This document shows, one piece after another, positions 48,360-58,863 of a stretch of DNA of 64,000 nt (its first letter is position 1; every line of letters starts with the position of its first letter). This stretch comes from Burkholderia sp. BCC0322 (lineage in GTDB: Bacteria > Pseudomonadota > Gammaproteobacteria > Burkholderiales > Burkholderiaceae). Location of the stretch: assembly GCF_902833045.1 (NCBI RefSeq), contig NZ_CADFDU010000010.1, forward strand, positions 124,001 to 188,000. The letters run 5' to 3'. The notes below the pieces were generated by a model, which was not told where the DNA came from, made no database searches, and worked only from the letters and a program-made list of their open reading frames with translations. The position numbers and the translations under genes are program-made.

Positions 48360-48548
48360 TCACGCATCGCGCTTGTGCTCCGGTTTGCCGCGTCTCGGCG
48401 TCGACGCCATTTTTTCGAGTTCCTTTTCGCTCATCGACCTGGCCATCGATTTGGCCGGCGGCTTGAGGTCCTTCATTTTCGTCTTGCCGCGTTTGGCCGA
48501 CAGCGCGGCCCCCGCGGCACGCTGCTGAGCTTGCGATTTTGCTGGCAT
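48360..48548 (-). CDS. DUF3008-family small basic protein
   Basis: Protein of 62 residues, very rich in Lys, Ala and Met: [20 protein letters not shown], then [14 protein letters not shown] and [11 protein letters not shown]. It fits the DUF3008 family, small basic proteins of unknown role that may bind nucleic acid. AGGAGCG precedes the ATG. It starts 77 bases after the rpoN stop, and I saw no sigma-54 element in that gap, so readthrough from rpoN is likely. Confidence 0.8.
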   Translation of the reverse strand: MPAKSQAQQRAAGAALSAKRGKTKMKDLKPPAKSMARSMSEKELEKMASTPRRGKPEHKRDA

Positions 48549-48625
48549 GGTTGCGCTCCTGTCGTGGGCGCGCGCGTCGACGCGACGGTCGGCGCGCGCA
48601 CGCGATGGGCTCGCCCGGGCAGCCG

Positions 48626-50086
48626 TCATGCGGCATCGCGGCGGCGCAGGTCGGCCGGTGGAATCTTCATCGCCTGGCGATACTTCGTCACCGTGCGACG
48701 CGCAAGCAGGATGCCGCGCCCCGCGAGGTTGTGCGTGAGCGCGACATCGGACAGCGGATCGGTGTGACGCTCGGCCGCGATCATGTCGCGGATCAGGACC
48801 TTCGCGGCCGCCGCCGAGCACACGCCCTTGCCGGCCGCCTCGAGCTTGCGCGGGAAGAAATGCTTGAACTCGAACGTGCCGTGCGGCGTGGCCATGTACT
48901 TGTTGCCCGTCGCGCGCGACACGGTCGATTCGTGCAAGTCGAGTTCCTCGGCGATATCGCGCAGCACGAGCGGCTTCATCGCGATCTCGCCATAGCGGAA
49001 GAAATCGCGCTGTCGCGCGACGATGCATTCGCCGACGCGCTGGATCGTGTCGAAGCGCTTCTGCACGTTGCGGATCAGCCAGCGCGCTTCCTGCAACTGC
49101 TGGCCGAGCGGCGAATCGCGCTCGCCGCTCGACTGCGCGAACAGCGTCGCATAGCGTTCGTGCAGCCGCGCGCGCGGCAGCACGGCCGGGTTGATCGTCA
49201 CGATCCAGTCGTCGCGCACCTGGCGCACGATCACGTCGGGCACCACGTAGTCGCCGCGCGTGCTGCCGTAATGATTGCCGGGGCGTGGGTCAAGCCCGCG
49301 CACCAGCGCGCAGGCTGCCTGCAGCGTCTCCGGGTTGCAGCCGATCCGCCGCTGGATCTCGCCCGTCTCGCGGCGCGCCAGCCGCTCGAGATGCTCGCGC
49401 GCGATTGCTTTCGCTTCCGCCAGCGCCGGCGTGCCGGCCGGGATTGCGTCGAGCTGCAGCACGAGACACTCGGACAGCGAGCGCGCGGCGATGCCGGGCC
49501 GGTCGAGCATCTGCACGAACCGCAGCGCGACCGCGAGATCCTGCTCCGACAACAGCAGCGCGGGGTCCGCCGCGACCGGCAGCTCGGCCAGTTCCTGGCG
49601 CAGGTATCCGTCGTCGTCGAGCGCGTCGATCACGATGCGCGCGGCTTCGCGGTCACGCCGATTCAGCGGATAGAGCCGCAACGCATCATGCAGTTGCTGA
49701 TGCAGCGACGGTTCCGCGGCCAGCCATTCGCCGGGCGACAGGCCGCCCGACTCGTCGCCCTGGCGGCTTGTGCCGCGCGTCGCGGGCGCGGCCGTCAACG
49801 ACACGTCGGACATCTCGGGCACTTCGGGTGCTTCGCCGTCCGGCGGGCGAGCGTCGTCAGCCTGGGGCGCCGCGTCGGGCGCGGCAGCTTCGGCCTGCGG
49901 CTCCGGAGCGTCGGCGGCAGGCTCCTCGTCGCCCTGGCCATCCTCGAGAAACGGATTCTGATCGAGCGCCTGCCGCAGTTCCTGTTGAAATTCGAGCGAG
50001 GACAACTGCAGCAACCGCAGCGACTGCTGAAGCCTCGGCGTAAGTGCCAGATGCTGTCGCATCTGCAGCGCAAGCGAGACGGACAT
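48626..50086 (-). CDS. rpoN: RNA polymerase sigma-54 factor RpoN (additional copy)
   Basis: Sigma-54 of 486 residues. Region I is intact (QMRQHLALTPRLQQSLRLLQ, then LSSLEFQQELRQAL), an acidic region II follows (residues about 50-110), then the core-binding domain and the C-terminal RpoN box ARRTVTKYR, which binds the -24 element. Burkholderia carry a housekeeping rpoN near the PTS/hpf genes; none of those neighbours is here, so this should be a second copy. It is preceded by a sigma-54 element (P8) and is next to an NtrC-type activator, so it may be self-controlled and dedicated to this region. Confidence 0.93.
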   Translation of the reverse strand: MSVSLALQMRQHLALTPRLQQSLRLLQLSSLEFQQELRQALDQNPFLEDGQGDEEPAADAPEPQAEAAAPDAAPQADDARPPDGEAPEVPEMSDVSLTAAPATRGTSRQGDESGGLSPGEWLAAEPSLHQQLHDALRLYPLNRRDREAARIVIDALDDDGYLRQELAELPVAADPALLLSEQDLAVALRFVQMLDRPGIAARSLSECLVLQLDAIPAGTPALAEAKAIAREHLERLARRETGEIQRRIGCNPETLQAACALVRGLDPRPGNHYGSTRGDYVVPDVIVRQVRDDWIVTINPAVLPRARLHERYATLFAQSSGERDSPLGQQLQEARWLIRNVQKRFDTIQRVGECIVARQRDFFRYGEIAMKPLVLRDIAEELDLHESTVSRATGNKYMATPHGTFEFKHFFPRKLEAAGKGVCSAAAAKVLIRDMIAAERHTDPLSDVALTHNLAGRGILLARRTVTKYRQAMKIPPADLRRRDAA

Positions 50087-50140
50087 CGATGATCCTCCTG
50101 ACGTTTCTTGGGTTTCGCTTCGTATTCAGCCAGGATTGAC

Positions 50141-50154
50141 GCAGTTTCCGTGCC
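50141..50154 (-). promoter_or_regulatory. Sigma-54 promoter P8 of rpoN
   Basis: Minus strand TGGCACG-GAAA-CTGC: complete -24 box including the leading T, GG-N10-GC spacing, one change in the -12 box. Start near 50130, 43 bases before the rpoN ATG. Implies positive autoregulation. Confidence 0.65.
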
Positions 50155-50370
50155 AGGCGGGCCGATCGCCCCACGTCGCGGTTCGCGCGGGTTCATACCC
50201 CGTCTTGCATCCCGTCAGGGCAGCTTTTTTTACAAGCCGGCGGCAAGTTTTGGGCACGCATTTCGCGCACCTCGCCGCAATGCGCAAGCCGCGAGTCGAA
50301 TCAGTACTGCATCGGCCGCGGCGAGCGCCGCGCGAACACAGCCGCGAATGACCGGCCGCGCGTACCGGAC
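50155..50370. other. Control region between divergent P8 and P9
   Basis: About 215 bases between the two sigma-54 elements. It contains an 8-T run (near 50225-50232), suited to DNA bending, and a weaker -24/-12 match on the plus strand at 50253-50266 (GGCACG-CATT-TCGC). Enhancer sites for both promoters would be expected here; I could not define one. Confidence 0.4.
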
Positions 50371-50384
50371 GGCATGCGATTTGC
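50371..50384 (+). promoter_or_regulatory. Sigma-54 promoter P9 of the CBS gene
   Basis: GGCATG-CGAT-TTGC followed by T: one change in the -24 box, perfect -12 box, GG-N10-GC spacing. Start near 50396, 35 bases before the CBS-domain gene. Confidence 0.65.
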
Positions 50385-50430
50385 TGAATCCGCAGAAAAA
50401 TCACCCCATTCCACCCGCAAGGAGAACGCC

Positions 50431-50862
50431 ATGCATCGCGTCAACGAAATCATGTCGCAGGATGTCGTGCGCATCGCGCCGACCGATTCGATCCGCCATG
50501 CCGCGCAACTGATGGAGCGCTACGACATCGGCGCACTTCCGGTGTGCGACAACAACCGGCTGGTCGGAATGGTGACGGACCGCGACCTCGCGGTGCGCGC
50601 GATCTCGGTCGGCAAGCCGCCGGAGACGCGGATTCAGGAAGTCGCGTCGGGCCCGATCGAATGGTGTTTCGAAGACGATTCGCTGGACGAGATCCGGCAT
50701 TACATGGCCGACGCGCAGTTGCGGCGCCTGCCGGTCGTCGATCACGACAAGCGTCTGGTCGGCATGCTGTCGCTCGCGGACATCGCGACGCGCTCGGCCG
50801 GCCCGGCGCGCGACGACGTCGCGAACACGCTCGAAGGCGTGTCGCAGCCGAAGCGGACGTGA
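50431..50862 (+). CDS. CBS-domain pair protein
   Basis: Protein of 143 residues made of two CBS domains: IMSQDVVRIAPTDSIRHAAQ, with YDIGALPVCDNNRLVGMVTD, and the second DDSLDEIRHYMADAQLRRLP with RLVGMLSLADIA. Such stand-alone pairs bind adenine nucleotides and act as energy sensors. AAGGAG precedes the ATG by 6 bases. It is divergent from rpoN. The histidine kinase gene is convergent, 107 bases away. Confidence 0.9.
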   Translation: MHRVNEIMSQDVVRIAPTDSIRHAAQLMERYDIGALPVCDNNRLVGMVTDRDLAVRAISVGKPPETRIQEVASGPIEWCFEDDSLDEIRHYMADAQLRRLPVVDHDKRLVGMLSLADIATRSAGPARDDVANTLEGVSQPKRT

Positions 50863-50969
50863 CGGAGCGTCGATGGCCGCGCGCGATGCGACCTGCACGC
50901 CGCCGGTCGAGGTCGGCCCCGCATCGCCGACACCGGCCGTCGACAGCGGAAGAATGCATGGCCGCAGCG

Positions 50970-53314
50970 TCAAACGTCGTGCTTCGTCACGCGCACGATC
51001 TTGTCCGCCAGTTCGCGCACGTCGACCGGCTTGCACAGATAGCCGTCGAACCCGGCCTCGAGCGCCCGGCGTTCGTCGGCCAGGCCCGCATGCGCGGTCA
51101 CGGCCAGCACCCGCACCGCGGGCGGCGCACCGCCGCCGTTCATGCCGGCGTGCCGCAACGCGTCGAGCAGCCAGAAGCCGTCGCCGTCGGGCATCGCGAG
51201 ATCGGACAGCACGACAGTCGGCCGCAGGTCGGCGGCCACCGCGAGCGCTTCGCGGCCCGTCGATGCGATCGCGACGGCCGCGCCGAACGTCGTCAGCGCG
51301 GCGGTGAGGCTCTCGCGCGTCGTCGCATCGTCGTCGACGATCAGGATGCGTTGCGTATCGAGCATCGGCGGGTCGCGATGGTCGTCCGCGCGCGCATTCC
51401 CCCACGCCATCGCACCGATCGGCTGCCAGCCGACCGGTAGCGTCACCGTAAACGTCGCGCCGCGATTGCGGCCTGCACTCTTGGCCGTCACGCCGCCACC
51501 GTGCAGCTCGGCGATATGCCGCACGATCGACAGGCCGAGGCCGAGCCCGCGCCGCGACGACGCGGGCGAATCGTCCGCGCGGCGGAACATGTCGAACACG
51601 TAGGGCAGGAATGCCGGCACGATGCCCTGCCCCGTGTCGGACACGGTCAGCACCACCCGGGTGTCGTCGCGCGCGAGCCCGACCGTCACGCTGCCGCCGG
51701 CCGGCGTGAACTTGAGCGCGTTCGACACGAGGTTCGACAGCATCTGCCGCAATCGCTCGGCATCGCCCGACACGACGCAGGTCGACGCCGCACAGTCGAA
51801 TTCGAGCATGATGCCGGCCGCCGACGCGGCCGTCTGGAACGCGCCGACCGAATCGGAGAACAGCCGCACGACGTCCACCGGCATCGCGTCGAGCTGCAGC
51901 TTGCCGGTCGCGAGCGACGACGCGTCGAGGATGTCTCCGACCATGCGCGTGAGCGAGCGCGCGCTGCGGTCGATCGCATCGATCGCCTGCCGCTGCAGCG
52001 CGTTGTCGCCCGCATTGCGCAGCACCTCGACCCAGCCGTAGATCACGTTCAGCGGCGTGCGCAGTTCGTGCGACACCGTCGCGAGCAATTCGTCCTTCAG
52101 GCGGTTCGATGTCGCGGCCTGGTCGCGCGCCACGCGCGCGCCCTGCAGCGACTGCTGCGCGCGCAAGTCGCGACGGCGCTGCGCACCGGCTTCGCGCAGC
52201 GTCAGCGAAAACGCGACCCAGGCGCGCGCGTCGCCGCGCACCGGGCACGCCGACACGGTCGCACGAAAGCGCCGGCCGTCACGCCGCACGCACAGCAGGT
52301 CGATCGGCCCGACCGCTTCGTGCATGTCGTCGAACGCTTGGGCGAGCGGCTTGCGCTTCAGCCAGCGCATCGCGACCAACGATTCGAATGCACGGCCGCG
52401 CGCATGGTCCTCGTCGTAGCCGAACATGCGCTGCGCGGCCGGGTTCCAGCTGACGATGCGGCCGTCGGTGTCGATGCCGACGATCGCGTCCGGCGACGCG
52501 TCGACCACGGCGCGCTGCAACCGCGACGCATCGGCCTGCGCACGATCCGCACCGGCGTCGCGCAGCAACAGCACGGCGCCGTCGACGTTGCCGTCCGCAT
52601 CGCCGAGCGGCCCGGCGACCTCGACGATCGGCACCCGCTCGCCGCCCTCCGCCTGCAGCCAGTGGCGATCCGACACGACGCCCGCGCCGCCGCGCGCGAG
52701 ATCGAGCGGTGTCGACTGAACGCGCCGGCCGTCGCGATCGACGATCCGCAGCACGTCGCGCGCGGCCTGTCCCGTCGCGTCGTCCGGACGGCAGCCGACG
52801 AGCGCGGCCGCGGCCGCGTTGATGTAGGTGAGCCGCCCGTTCGTGTCGGTGGCGATCACGCCATGCGGCAAGGCCTGCAGCACGGCTTCGAGCCGCCGTC
52901 GGGCGGCCGCTTCGCGGCACAGCGCCGCGTCGTTCGTGAGGCGCGCATGACGCAGCATCGACGCGACCGCGCAGGCCAGCGCGCCGACCAGCACGAACGT
53001 GCCGAGCCGCACGAGCCGCTCGGGCAGCGGCTCCGAATAGGCGGCCGGATCGGACAGGAACAGCGTCCACACGAGCAGGCCGCTGACCACGGTCGAGACG
53101 ACGCCGAACAGGAACGATGTCGCCCATGCGGCGCCCGCGAGCAGCGGGTAGTACAGGACGAGCGGCAGGTTCACGCCGCCGAAGCGGATCGCGAGCGCCT
53201 GCAGCACGGTCGCGATCGCGACCAGCATCACGGCCGTGACGAAGTTGCCTGCACGCATCCGCGACATGTCGAACATCGGTCGCGCTGCTGGCGGCGTGTG
53301 CGGTCGGCGCGGCA

Positions 53315-53315
<1 letters not shown>
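50970..53315 (-). CDS. Hybrid sensor histidine kinase (DUF4118-PAS-PAS-HisKA-HATPase-REC)
   Basis: Membrane kinase of 781 residues. Four N-terminal helices (about residues 20-120, DUF4118/KdpD-like), two PAS domains (AVLQALPHGVIATDTNGRL and AVVDASPDAIVGIDTDGRI), the H-box VSHELRTPLN, ATPase boxes (N-box MLSNLVSNALKF, G-box GLGLGLSIVRHI) and a C-terminal receiver with VVLSDLAMPDG. The start overlaps the stop of the activator gene (ATGA), so the pair is cotranslated. Probably senses a membrane or redox signal and phosphorylates the activator. Confidence 0.9.
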
Positions 53316-54682
<1,367 letters not shown>

Positions 54683-55140
54683 CGTGCCTCCTTGTGAAGC
54701 GGCCCGGCACGCGTATCCGCCGGGACCGCGGCGGGTTGCAGCGAAGTCCGGCCATCGGTCGCACGACGATACGGCATGATCGATGCTCTCGTGCCGACTG
54801 GCTGTCCTCCCGTGAAAAGCAGTCCATCTCAGTATAAGAGCCGCATGTCGCGCATTCGCCGATCATCGAATAATTCTATCCGCGCACGTCACCTGCATTG
54901 CCAGATTCAATGCGCCGCAATCGGTAAGAACGCCCTCGTTTTCGAGCGGATCATGCGGCGTGAAGCCGTCTCGATCGCGTCTCTTGCACACTTCGACGTC
55001 CTATGCGGTCAAACTTTCCGGTCTGACTTTTCGCATGTCGAAATCCGTCGATAACGACAGGAGGGTTGCGACGGCCTGTGTTCGATCAGACCCTGCTGCG
55101 TCACGCGCGTCGCATCGAGCACCTCGCGCGAACGCGGCAG
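54683..55140. other. Gene-free stretch upstream of the activator
   Basis: About 460 bases. It is less GC-rich around 54825-54890. It should contain the promoter of the activator-kinase pair; I found no sigma-54 element with correct spacing here. Short frames lack family features. Confidence 0.45.
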
Positions 55141-55605
55141 TCAGTCGGACGCGGCCTGACTGCCGCCGTCGCGCGCTTTCGAAATCGCTTCGACGAGCTT
55201 CAGTTCGTCGTCGATCGACAGCGTCGTGTCGGTCACTTCTCCACCAAACGGTGCGAGCGCCGTACTCAGCGCCTCGATATCGAGTTGCGTCGCGGCCAGC
55301 CCGAGCGACACGGTGCCCGGGCGCGCCTTGCGCGCGACGCGGTCGATCAGCGCGTCGTCCACCGGCTTCTCGCGCCATGCATCGAGCGACGATTCGATAT
55401 GCTCGACCACGCTGTCGAGCAGCGATCCGGGCGGCGTGCGGCCGGGGTCGACCGCATGCGCGCGCAACTGCCCATCGGCCGCGCACTCGACGATCGCCGC
55501 ACCCGACAGCGCGACGACGTGCCGGTCGCGCAACGTATCGAGTTCGGCGAGCGCGCGATGCGCGGCCGCGAGGTCGGGATAGGACAACACGATCAGCGTA
55601 TTCAT
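55141..55605 (-). CDS. DUF1269-like protein
   Basis: Protein of 154 residues starting NTLIVLSYPDLAAAHRALAE, then DRHVVALSGAAIVECAADG and PGTVSLGLAATQLDIEALST. The arrangement (strand-helix 'xxIVxxFxdxxxAxxAlxeL', central helix, 'PGSxAL.....' strand) is that of the DUF1269 family also seen at 62163-62618, but here the Gly-rich central membrane-like part is lacking. GGAGGGGC precedes the ATG. Lies 45 bases after marC-like gene, same strand. Function unknown. Confidence 0.6.
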   Translation of the reverse strand: MNTLIVLSYPDLAAAHRALAELDTLRDRHVVALSGAAIVECAADGQLRAHAVDPGRTPPGSLLDSVVEHIESSLDAWREKPVDDALIDRVARKARPGTVSLGLAATQLDIEALSTALAPFGGEVTDTTLSIDDELKLVEAISKARDGGSQAASD

Positions 55606-55650
55606 CAGCCCCTCCGTGAAATCAGGCGGCCGCGTTCGGATGCGCCGCGC

Positions 55651-56289
55651 TCAATGCGGCAGCCCGAACGCGGCCTTCAGGCTCGCGACGATCATCTGCA
55701 TCGCGATCGCCGCGAGAATCATCCCCATCAGCCGTTGTGTCACCGCCGTCACGCGCGGCGACAGGTAATGTCCGATCAGCGGCGCGGACCATAACGAAAC
55801 GGCCAGCAGCACGAGAAACGCGGCAAGCCCGAGCGCGAACGCGAATGCCTGCCCGGTCGATAACGCGCTGTGCCCGAGCACGATCATCGTCGCGATCGTG
55901 CCGGGGCCGACGAGCAGCGGGATCGTCAGCGGATAGATCGCGACGCTCTCGTCCGCGGCCGGCACGGCGCCTTCGTGATCGCCCGGCGCATGCTGGCGGC
56001 TCGGTGCGCCGTGCAGCATCGACAGCGCGATCAGCAGCACCAGCAGCCCGCCCGCGAGGCGAAAGTCGTCGATCGTCAGGCCGAACCCATGCAGGATCGC
56101 ACCACCCGCGACGGCCGACACGATGCAGCCGACCGTCACGCCGATCGCAGCCGTCAGCGCGATCTTGCGGCGCTCGGCGTCCGCCGCGCCTTCCGTCAGC
56201 GACAGGAACACCGGGATGTTCGCGATCGGGTTCATGATCGCGAACAGCGCCGCGAACACCTTGATGGAAAAGGTCAGGTCGAAGGCCAC
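55651..56289 (-). CDS. MarC-family integral membrane protein
   Basis: Membrane protein of 212 residues with six helices: FSIKVFAALFAIMNPIANIP, the signature of the MarC family, and later LTIPLLVGPGTIATMIVLG. Despite the name, MarC proteins have no proven role in antibiotic resistance; transport of small solutes is suspected. I chose a GTG at 56289 with GGAG upstream, giving the typical VAFDLTF start; an ATG at 56322 would add 11 residues. Confidence 0.87.
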   Translation of the reverse strand: MAFDLTFSIKVFAALFAIMNPIANIPVFLSLTEGAADAERRKIALTAAIGVTVGCIVSAVAGGAILHGFGLTIDDFRLAGGLLVLLIALSMLHGAPSRQHAPGDHEGAVPAADESVAIYPLTIPLLVGPGTIATMIVLGHSALSTGQAFAFALGLAAFLVLLAVSLWSAPLIGHYLSPRVTAVTQRLMGMILAAIAMQMIVASLKAAFGLPH

Positions 56290-56423
56290 AGGTTCGCTCC
56301 CGGTTCGCGCGTCGACGCGCATGTCGAATCGCACGCAGGTTCCGCTTCGTTTCCGATGCACGGCGCGCGCCGTGCTGCTACGATCGTCGCACCGCGTTCG
56401 CGCACGACGGAGGGCCCCGACCG

Positions 56424-56642
56424 ATGCAAGCCACCGACACCTTCATGGATCACGAGATTCGCGTCGATGCGACGCGCAACGCGAACGGCGCGTGGGTCGC
56501 GCAGGTGCGGATCTTCCGTGACGGCGCGCCGGTCGACCTGCCGGCGCCCGAGCTCGTCACCCCCGAATGGCTCACGTGCGACGAAGCACTGCGCGGCGGC
56601 ATCGACCAGGGCCGCGTGATGATCAAGACACGCGACCGCTAG
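56424..56642 (+). CDS. Small protein, paralogue of 25614-25856
   Basis: Protein of 72 residues: DHEIRVDATRNANGAWVAQV, then DLPAPELVTPEWLTCDEAL and GRVMIKTRDR. It shares HEIRV, RN-x-x-G-x-W, W-x-T-x-x-EAL-x-x-G and GR with the 80-residue protein near 25.7 kb. GGAGGGCC lies before the ATG. The only -24/-12-like sequence upstream (56362-56375) is poor, so this copy seems to be under other control. Function unknown. Confidence 0.65.
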   Translation: MQATDTFMDHEIRVDATRNANGAWVAQVRIFRDGAPVDLPAPELVTPEWLTCDEALRGGIDQGRVMIKTRDR

Positions 56643-56680
56643 CGACAACCGGTTCATCGGCGCGCATCGCACGATGCGTT

Positions 56681-57058
56681 TCACGCATCGAAATCCAGAT
56701 CGCCAATCAGGATCTCGCGATCGCGCTGGGTTCGCGTGCTGAAATCGATTGGTAATTCCAACTGCCAGCGTTCGATCGTGACCGGCAGCGCCGCGAGATA
56801 GCGGTCGAAGCGGCTGCGGTCGGGTTCGGCCAGCAACGCATCGATCGCATCGTCACGCCACGCGAGCCGCGCGTTCAGCCGGTTCGGCAATCCGACCGTC
56901 GACGTGAGGCCGATCACCTCGACACGGGTCGGGCTGCCCTGCCCGTCGTGCGGCACGACGTCCACCCTCACTTCGCCAGGCTGATACAGGCCGAGCACAC
57001 GCGCCGCGATGCGCGGCGCAAACTCGGTTTCGAAACGTGCACGGACATCGGGATTCAT
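56681..57058 (-). CDS. Hypothetical protein downstream of Rieske reductase
   Basis: Soluble protein of 125 residues: NPDVRARFETEFAPRIAARV, then EVRVDVVPHDGQGSPTRVEV and IERWQLELPIDFS. CGGAGGCGAG precedes the ATG. It follows the Rieske/FAD reductase gene by 37 bases on the same strand and is likely cotranscribed. I cannot name the family with confidence; similar short proteins are, to my knowledge, mostly from Burkholderia. Confidence 0.6.
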   Translation of the reverse strand: MNPDVRARFETEFAPRIAARVLGLYQPGEVRVDVVPHDGQGSPTRVEVIGLTSTVGLPNRLNARLAWRDDAIDALLAEPDRSRFDRYLAALPVTIERWQLELPIDFSTRTQRDREILIGDLDFDA

Positions 57059-57095
57059 CTCGCCTCCGGGTTCGAATCATGTCGTCATGCCGCTG

Positions 57096-58628
57096 TCACG
57101 CGGCTGCAATCTGTTGCTCGAATGCCGCTTCCGCCTTCAGGCTGTCGAGATCGCGGCCGATCGTCGCGACCGCGAGCCGCGTGTCGCCGCGCCAGTACGC
57201 GATCGAGCAATCGTGCGCGCCGAGGTCGCCATCGATCTCGACACGATCGAATTGCTCCGCATGCCCGACGTAGTTGATCGTCAGGTCGTAATGCTGGCTC
57301 CAGAAGAACGGCACCGCGTCGAACGGCCGCTGCTGCCCGAGCATGTTGCGCGCGGCGGCGATGCCCTGCCGCTCGGCGACCACCCAGTGCTCGACGCGAA
57401 TCCGCTGGCCCGTCAGCGGATCGGGCCAGCGCGCGATGTCGCCGGCCGCGTAGATGCCGGGCACACTCGTCCGAAGGAAGCGGTCGACCGTCACGCCGCG
57501 CTCGACGGCCAGCCCCGCGTCCTGCGCGAGCGCCACGTTCGGGTGAACGCCGATGCCGACCACCACGAGATCGGCCGGCAGCACGTCGCCCGTCGACAGC
57601 GTCACGCTGTCCGCCGTGATCTGCGCGGGTGTCGCGCCGAGATGGAACACGACGCCGTGCGACTCGTGCAGCGCCTGGATCGTGCTGCCGAGCGCTTCGC
57701 CGAGCACGTGCGCCATCGGATGCGCATCCGGCGCGACGACCTGCACGTCGAGCCCGCGCGTGCGCAACGCGGCGGCCGCTTCGAGCCCGATGAAGCTCGC
57801 GCCGACCACGACGCAGCGGCGCGCCGTTTTCAGCTTGTCGATCAGCGCGTCGCAATCGGCACGCGAGCGCAGCACGCACACGTGCGGCAGGTTCGCGCCG
57901 GGCACGGTCAGCCGGTTCGGCTCGGCCCCCGTCGCAAGCAGCAGCGCACCGTAGCCGACGCGGCTGCCGTCGGCCAGTTCGACGGCCTGCCGCGCGGGAT
58001 CGATCCGCGCGACACGCGTGCCGCACCGCACGTCGATGCGATGGTCGGCATAAAACGACGGCGCACGCAGCGGCAGCCAGTCGGCGTCGGCCGTGCCGGC
58101 GAGATAGTCCTTCGACAGGTTCGGCCGGTCGTACGGCGGATCGGAATCGGCGGTCAGCAGCGTAACGGGATGCGGATAGCCTTCCTGCCGCAGCGTCACC
58201 GCGGCCGCGATCGCCGCGGCGCCGCCGCCGACGATCACCACCGACGCGGGCAATCCGGCCGCATTCAGCGCAGGCGGCGCGGCGGGCGGCCGCGCGTCGA
58301 GCACGACGGCACGGCCGTCGCGGCGTTCGACGCGCCAGCACGGCAGCCCGTCGAGCGCCGGCGCGCGCAGCAGCTCGCCGCTGCGCAGGCAGAATGCCGC
58401 GTGATGCCACGGGCAGCGGATCGTGTCGCCCTCGAGCAGGCCGTCGGCCAATGGCGCGCCGTAGTGCGGGCACTGCGCGCCCACGGCATACAGTTCGTCG
58501 GCGCGGCGCACGAGCAGCACCGCCGCATCGCCGACATGGCCCTCGATCATGGCACCGTCGGCGAGATCGTCGAGCGCGATGCCTTGCGTGAGATCGGGAC
58601 GTGAAGGCGAGGAATCGCTTCCGGACAT
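57096..58628 (-). CDS. Rieske domain-FAD/NAD reductase fusion
   Basis: Protein of 510 residues. Residues about 10-110 form a Rieske domain with CPHYGAPL and CPWHHAAF (2 Cys, 2 His). The rest is a ferredoxin reductase-type flavoprotein: VVIVGGGAAAIAAAVTLR for FAD, VVVGASFIGLEAAAAL for NAD and the final TSVPGIYAAGDIARW. This architecture is that of AIFM3/Nfrl-like proteins and passes electrons from NADH to an unknown acceptor. No dioxygenase partner is adjacent. Confidence 0.88.
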   Translation of the reverse strand: MSGSDSSPSRPDLTQGIALDDLADGAMIEGHVGDAAVLLVRRADELYAVGAQCPHYGAPLADGLLEGDTIRCPWHHAAFCLRSGELLRAPALDGLPCWRVERRDGRAVVLDARPPAAPPALNAAGLPASVVIVGGGAAAIAAAVTLRQEGYPHPVTLLTADSDPPYDRPNLSKDYLAGTADADWLPLRAPSFYADHRIDVRCGTRVARIDPARQAVELADGSRVGYGALLLATGAEPNRLTVPGANLPHVCVLRSRADCDALIDKLKTARRCVVVGASFIGLEAAAALRTRGLDVQVVAPDAHPMAHVLGEALGSTIQALHESHGVVFHLGATPAQITADSVTLSTGDVLPADLVVVGIGVHPNVALAQDAGLAVERGVTVDRFLRTSVPGIYAAGDIARWPDPLTGQRIRVEHWVVAERQGIAAARNMLGQQRPFDAVPFFWSQHYDLTINYVGHAEQFDRVEIDGDLGAHDCSIAYWRGDTRLAVATIGRDLDSLKAEAAFEQQIAAA

Positions 58629-58863
58629 GACATCGCTCCCGCAGAGTCAGGTAACGATCCCATTATCGGCGTCCCTCATGAAAAGAACAGGTACAGACGT
58701 CCCCGCAGCGCACGCAAACACGCACTGTAGCTTGCGGGCGATCCATGACGGGCGTAGAACGTCACCAACGTTGCGGCGCAACACACCCGCTGCGTGCCGC
58801 GCACGTCGTGCGTCCTGCGCAATCCGCGTGCCGCCTTCACCCCGTCACCAGGAGTGCTACCCG

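Noticed and set aside
50253-50266. Additional sigma-54 promoter GGCACG-CATT-TCGC on the plus strand
   Set aside because: The -12 box is poor and P9, nearer to the CBS gene, fits better. Kept only as a note.
54776-55054. 92-codon frame on the plus strand upstream of the activator
   Set aside because: Unusual composition, no ribosome binding site and no family feature; overlaps the expected promoter region.
56362-56375. Sigma-54-like GG-N10-GC before the 72-residue gene at 56424
   Set aside because: GGCGCG...GTGC departs from consensus in both boxes and lies within a GC palindrome; likely chance.
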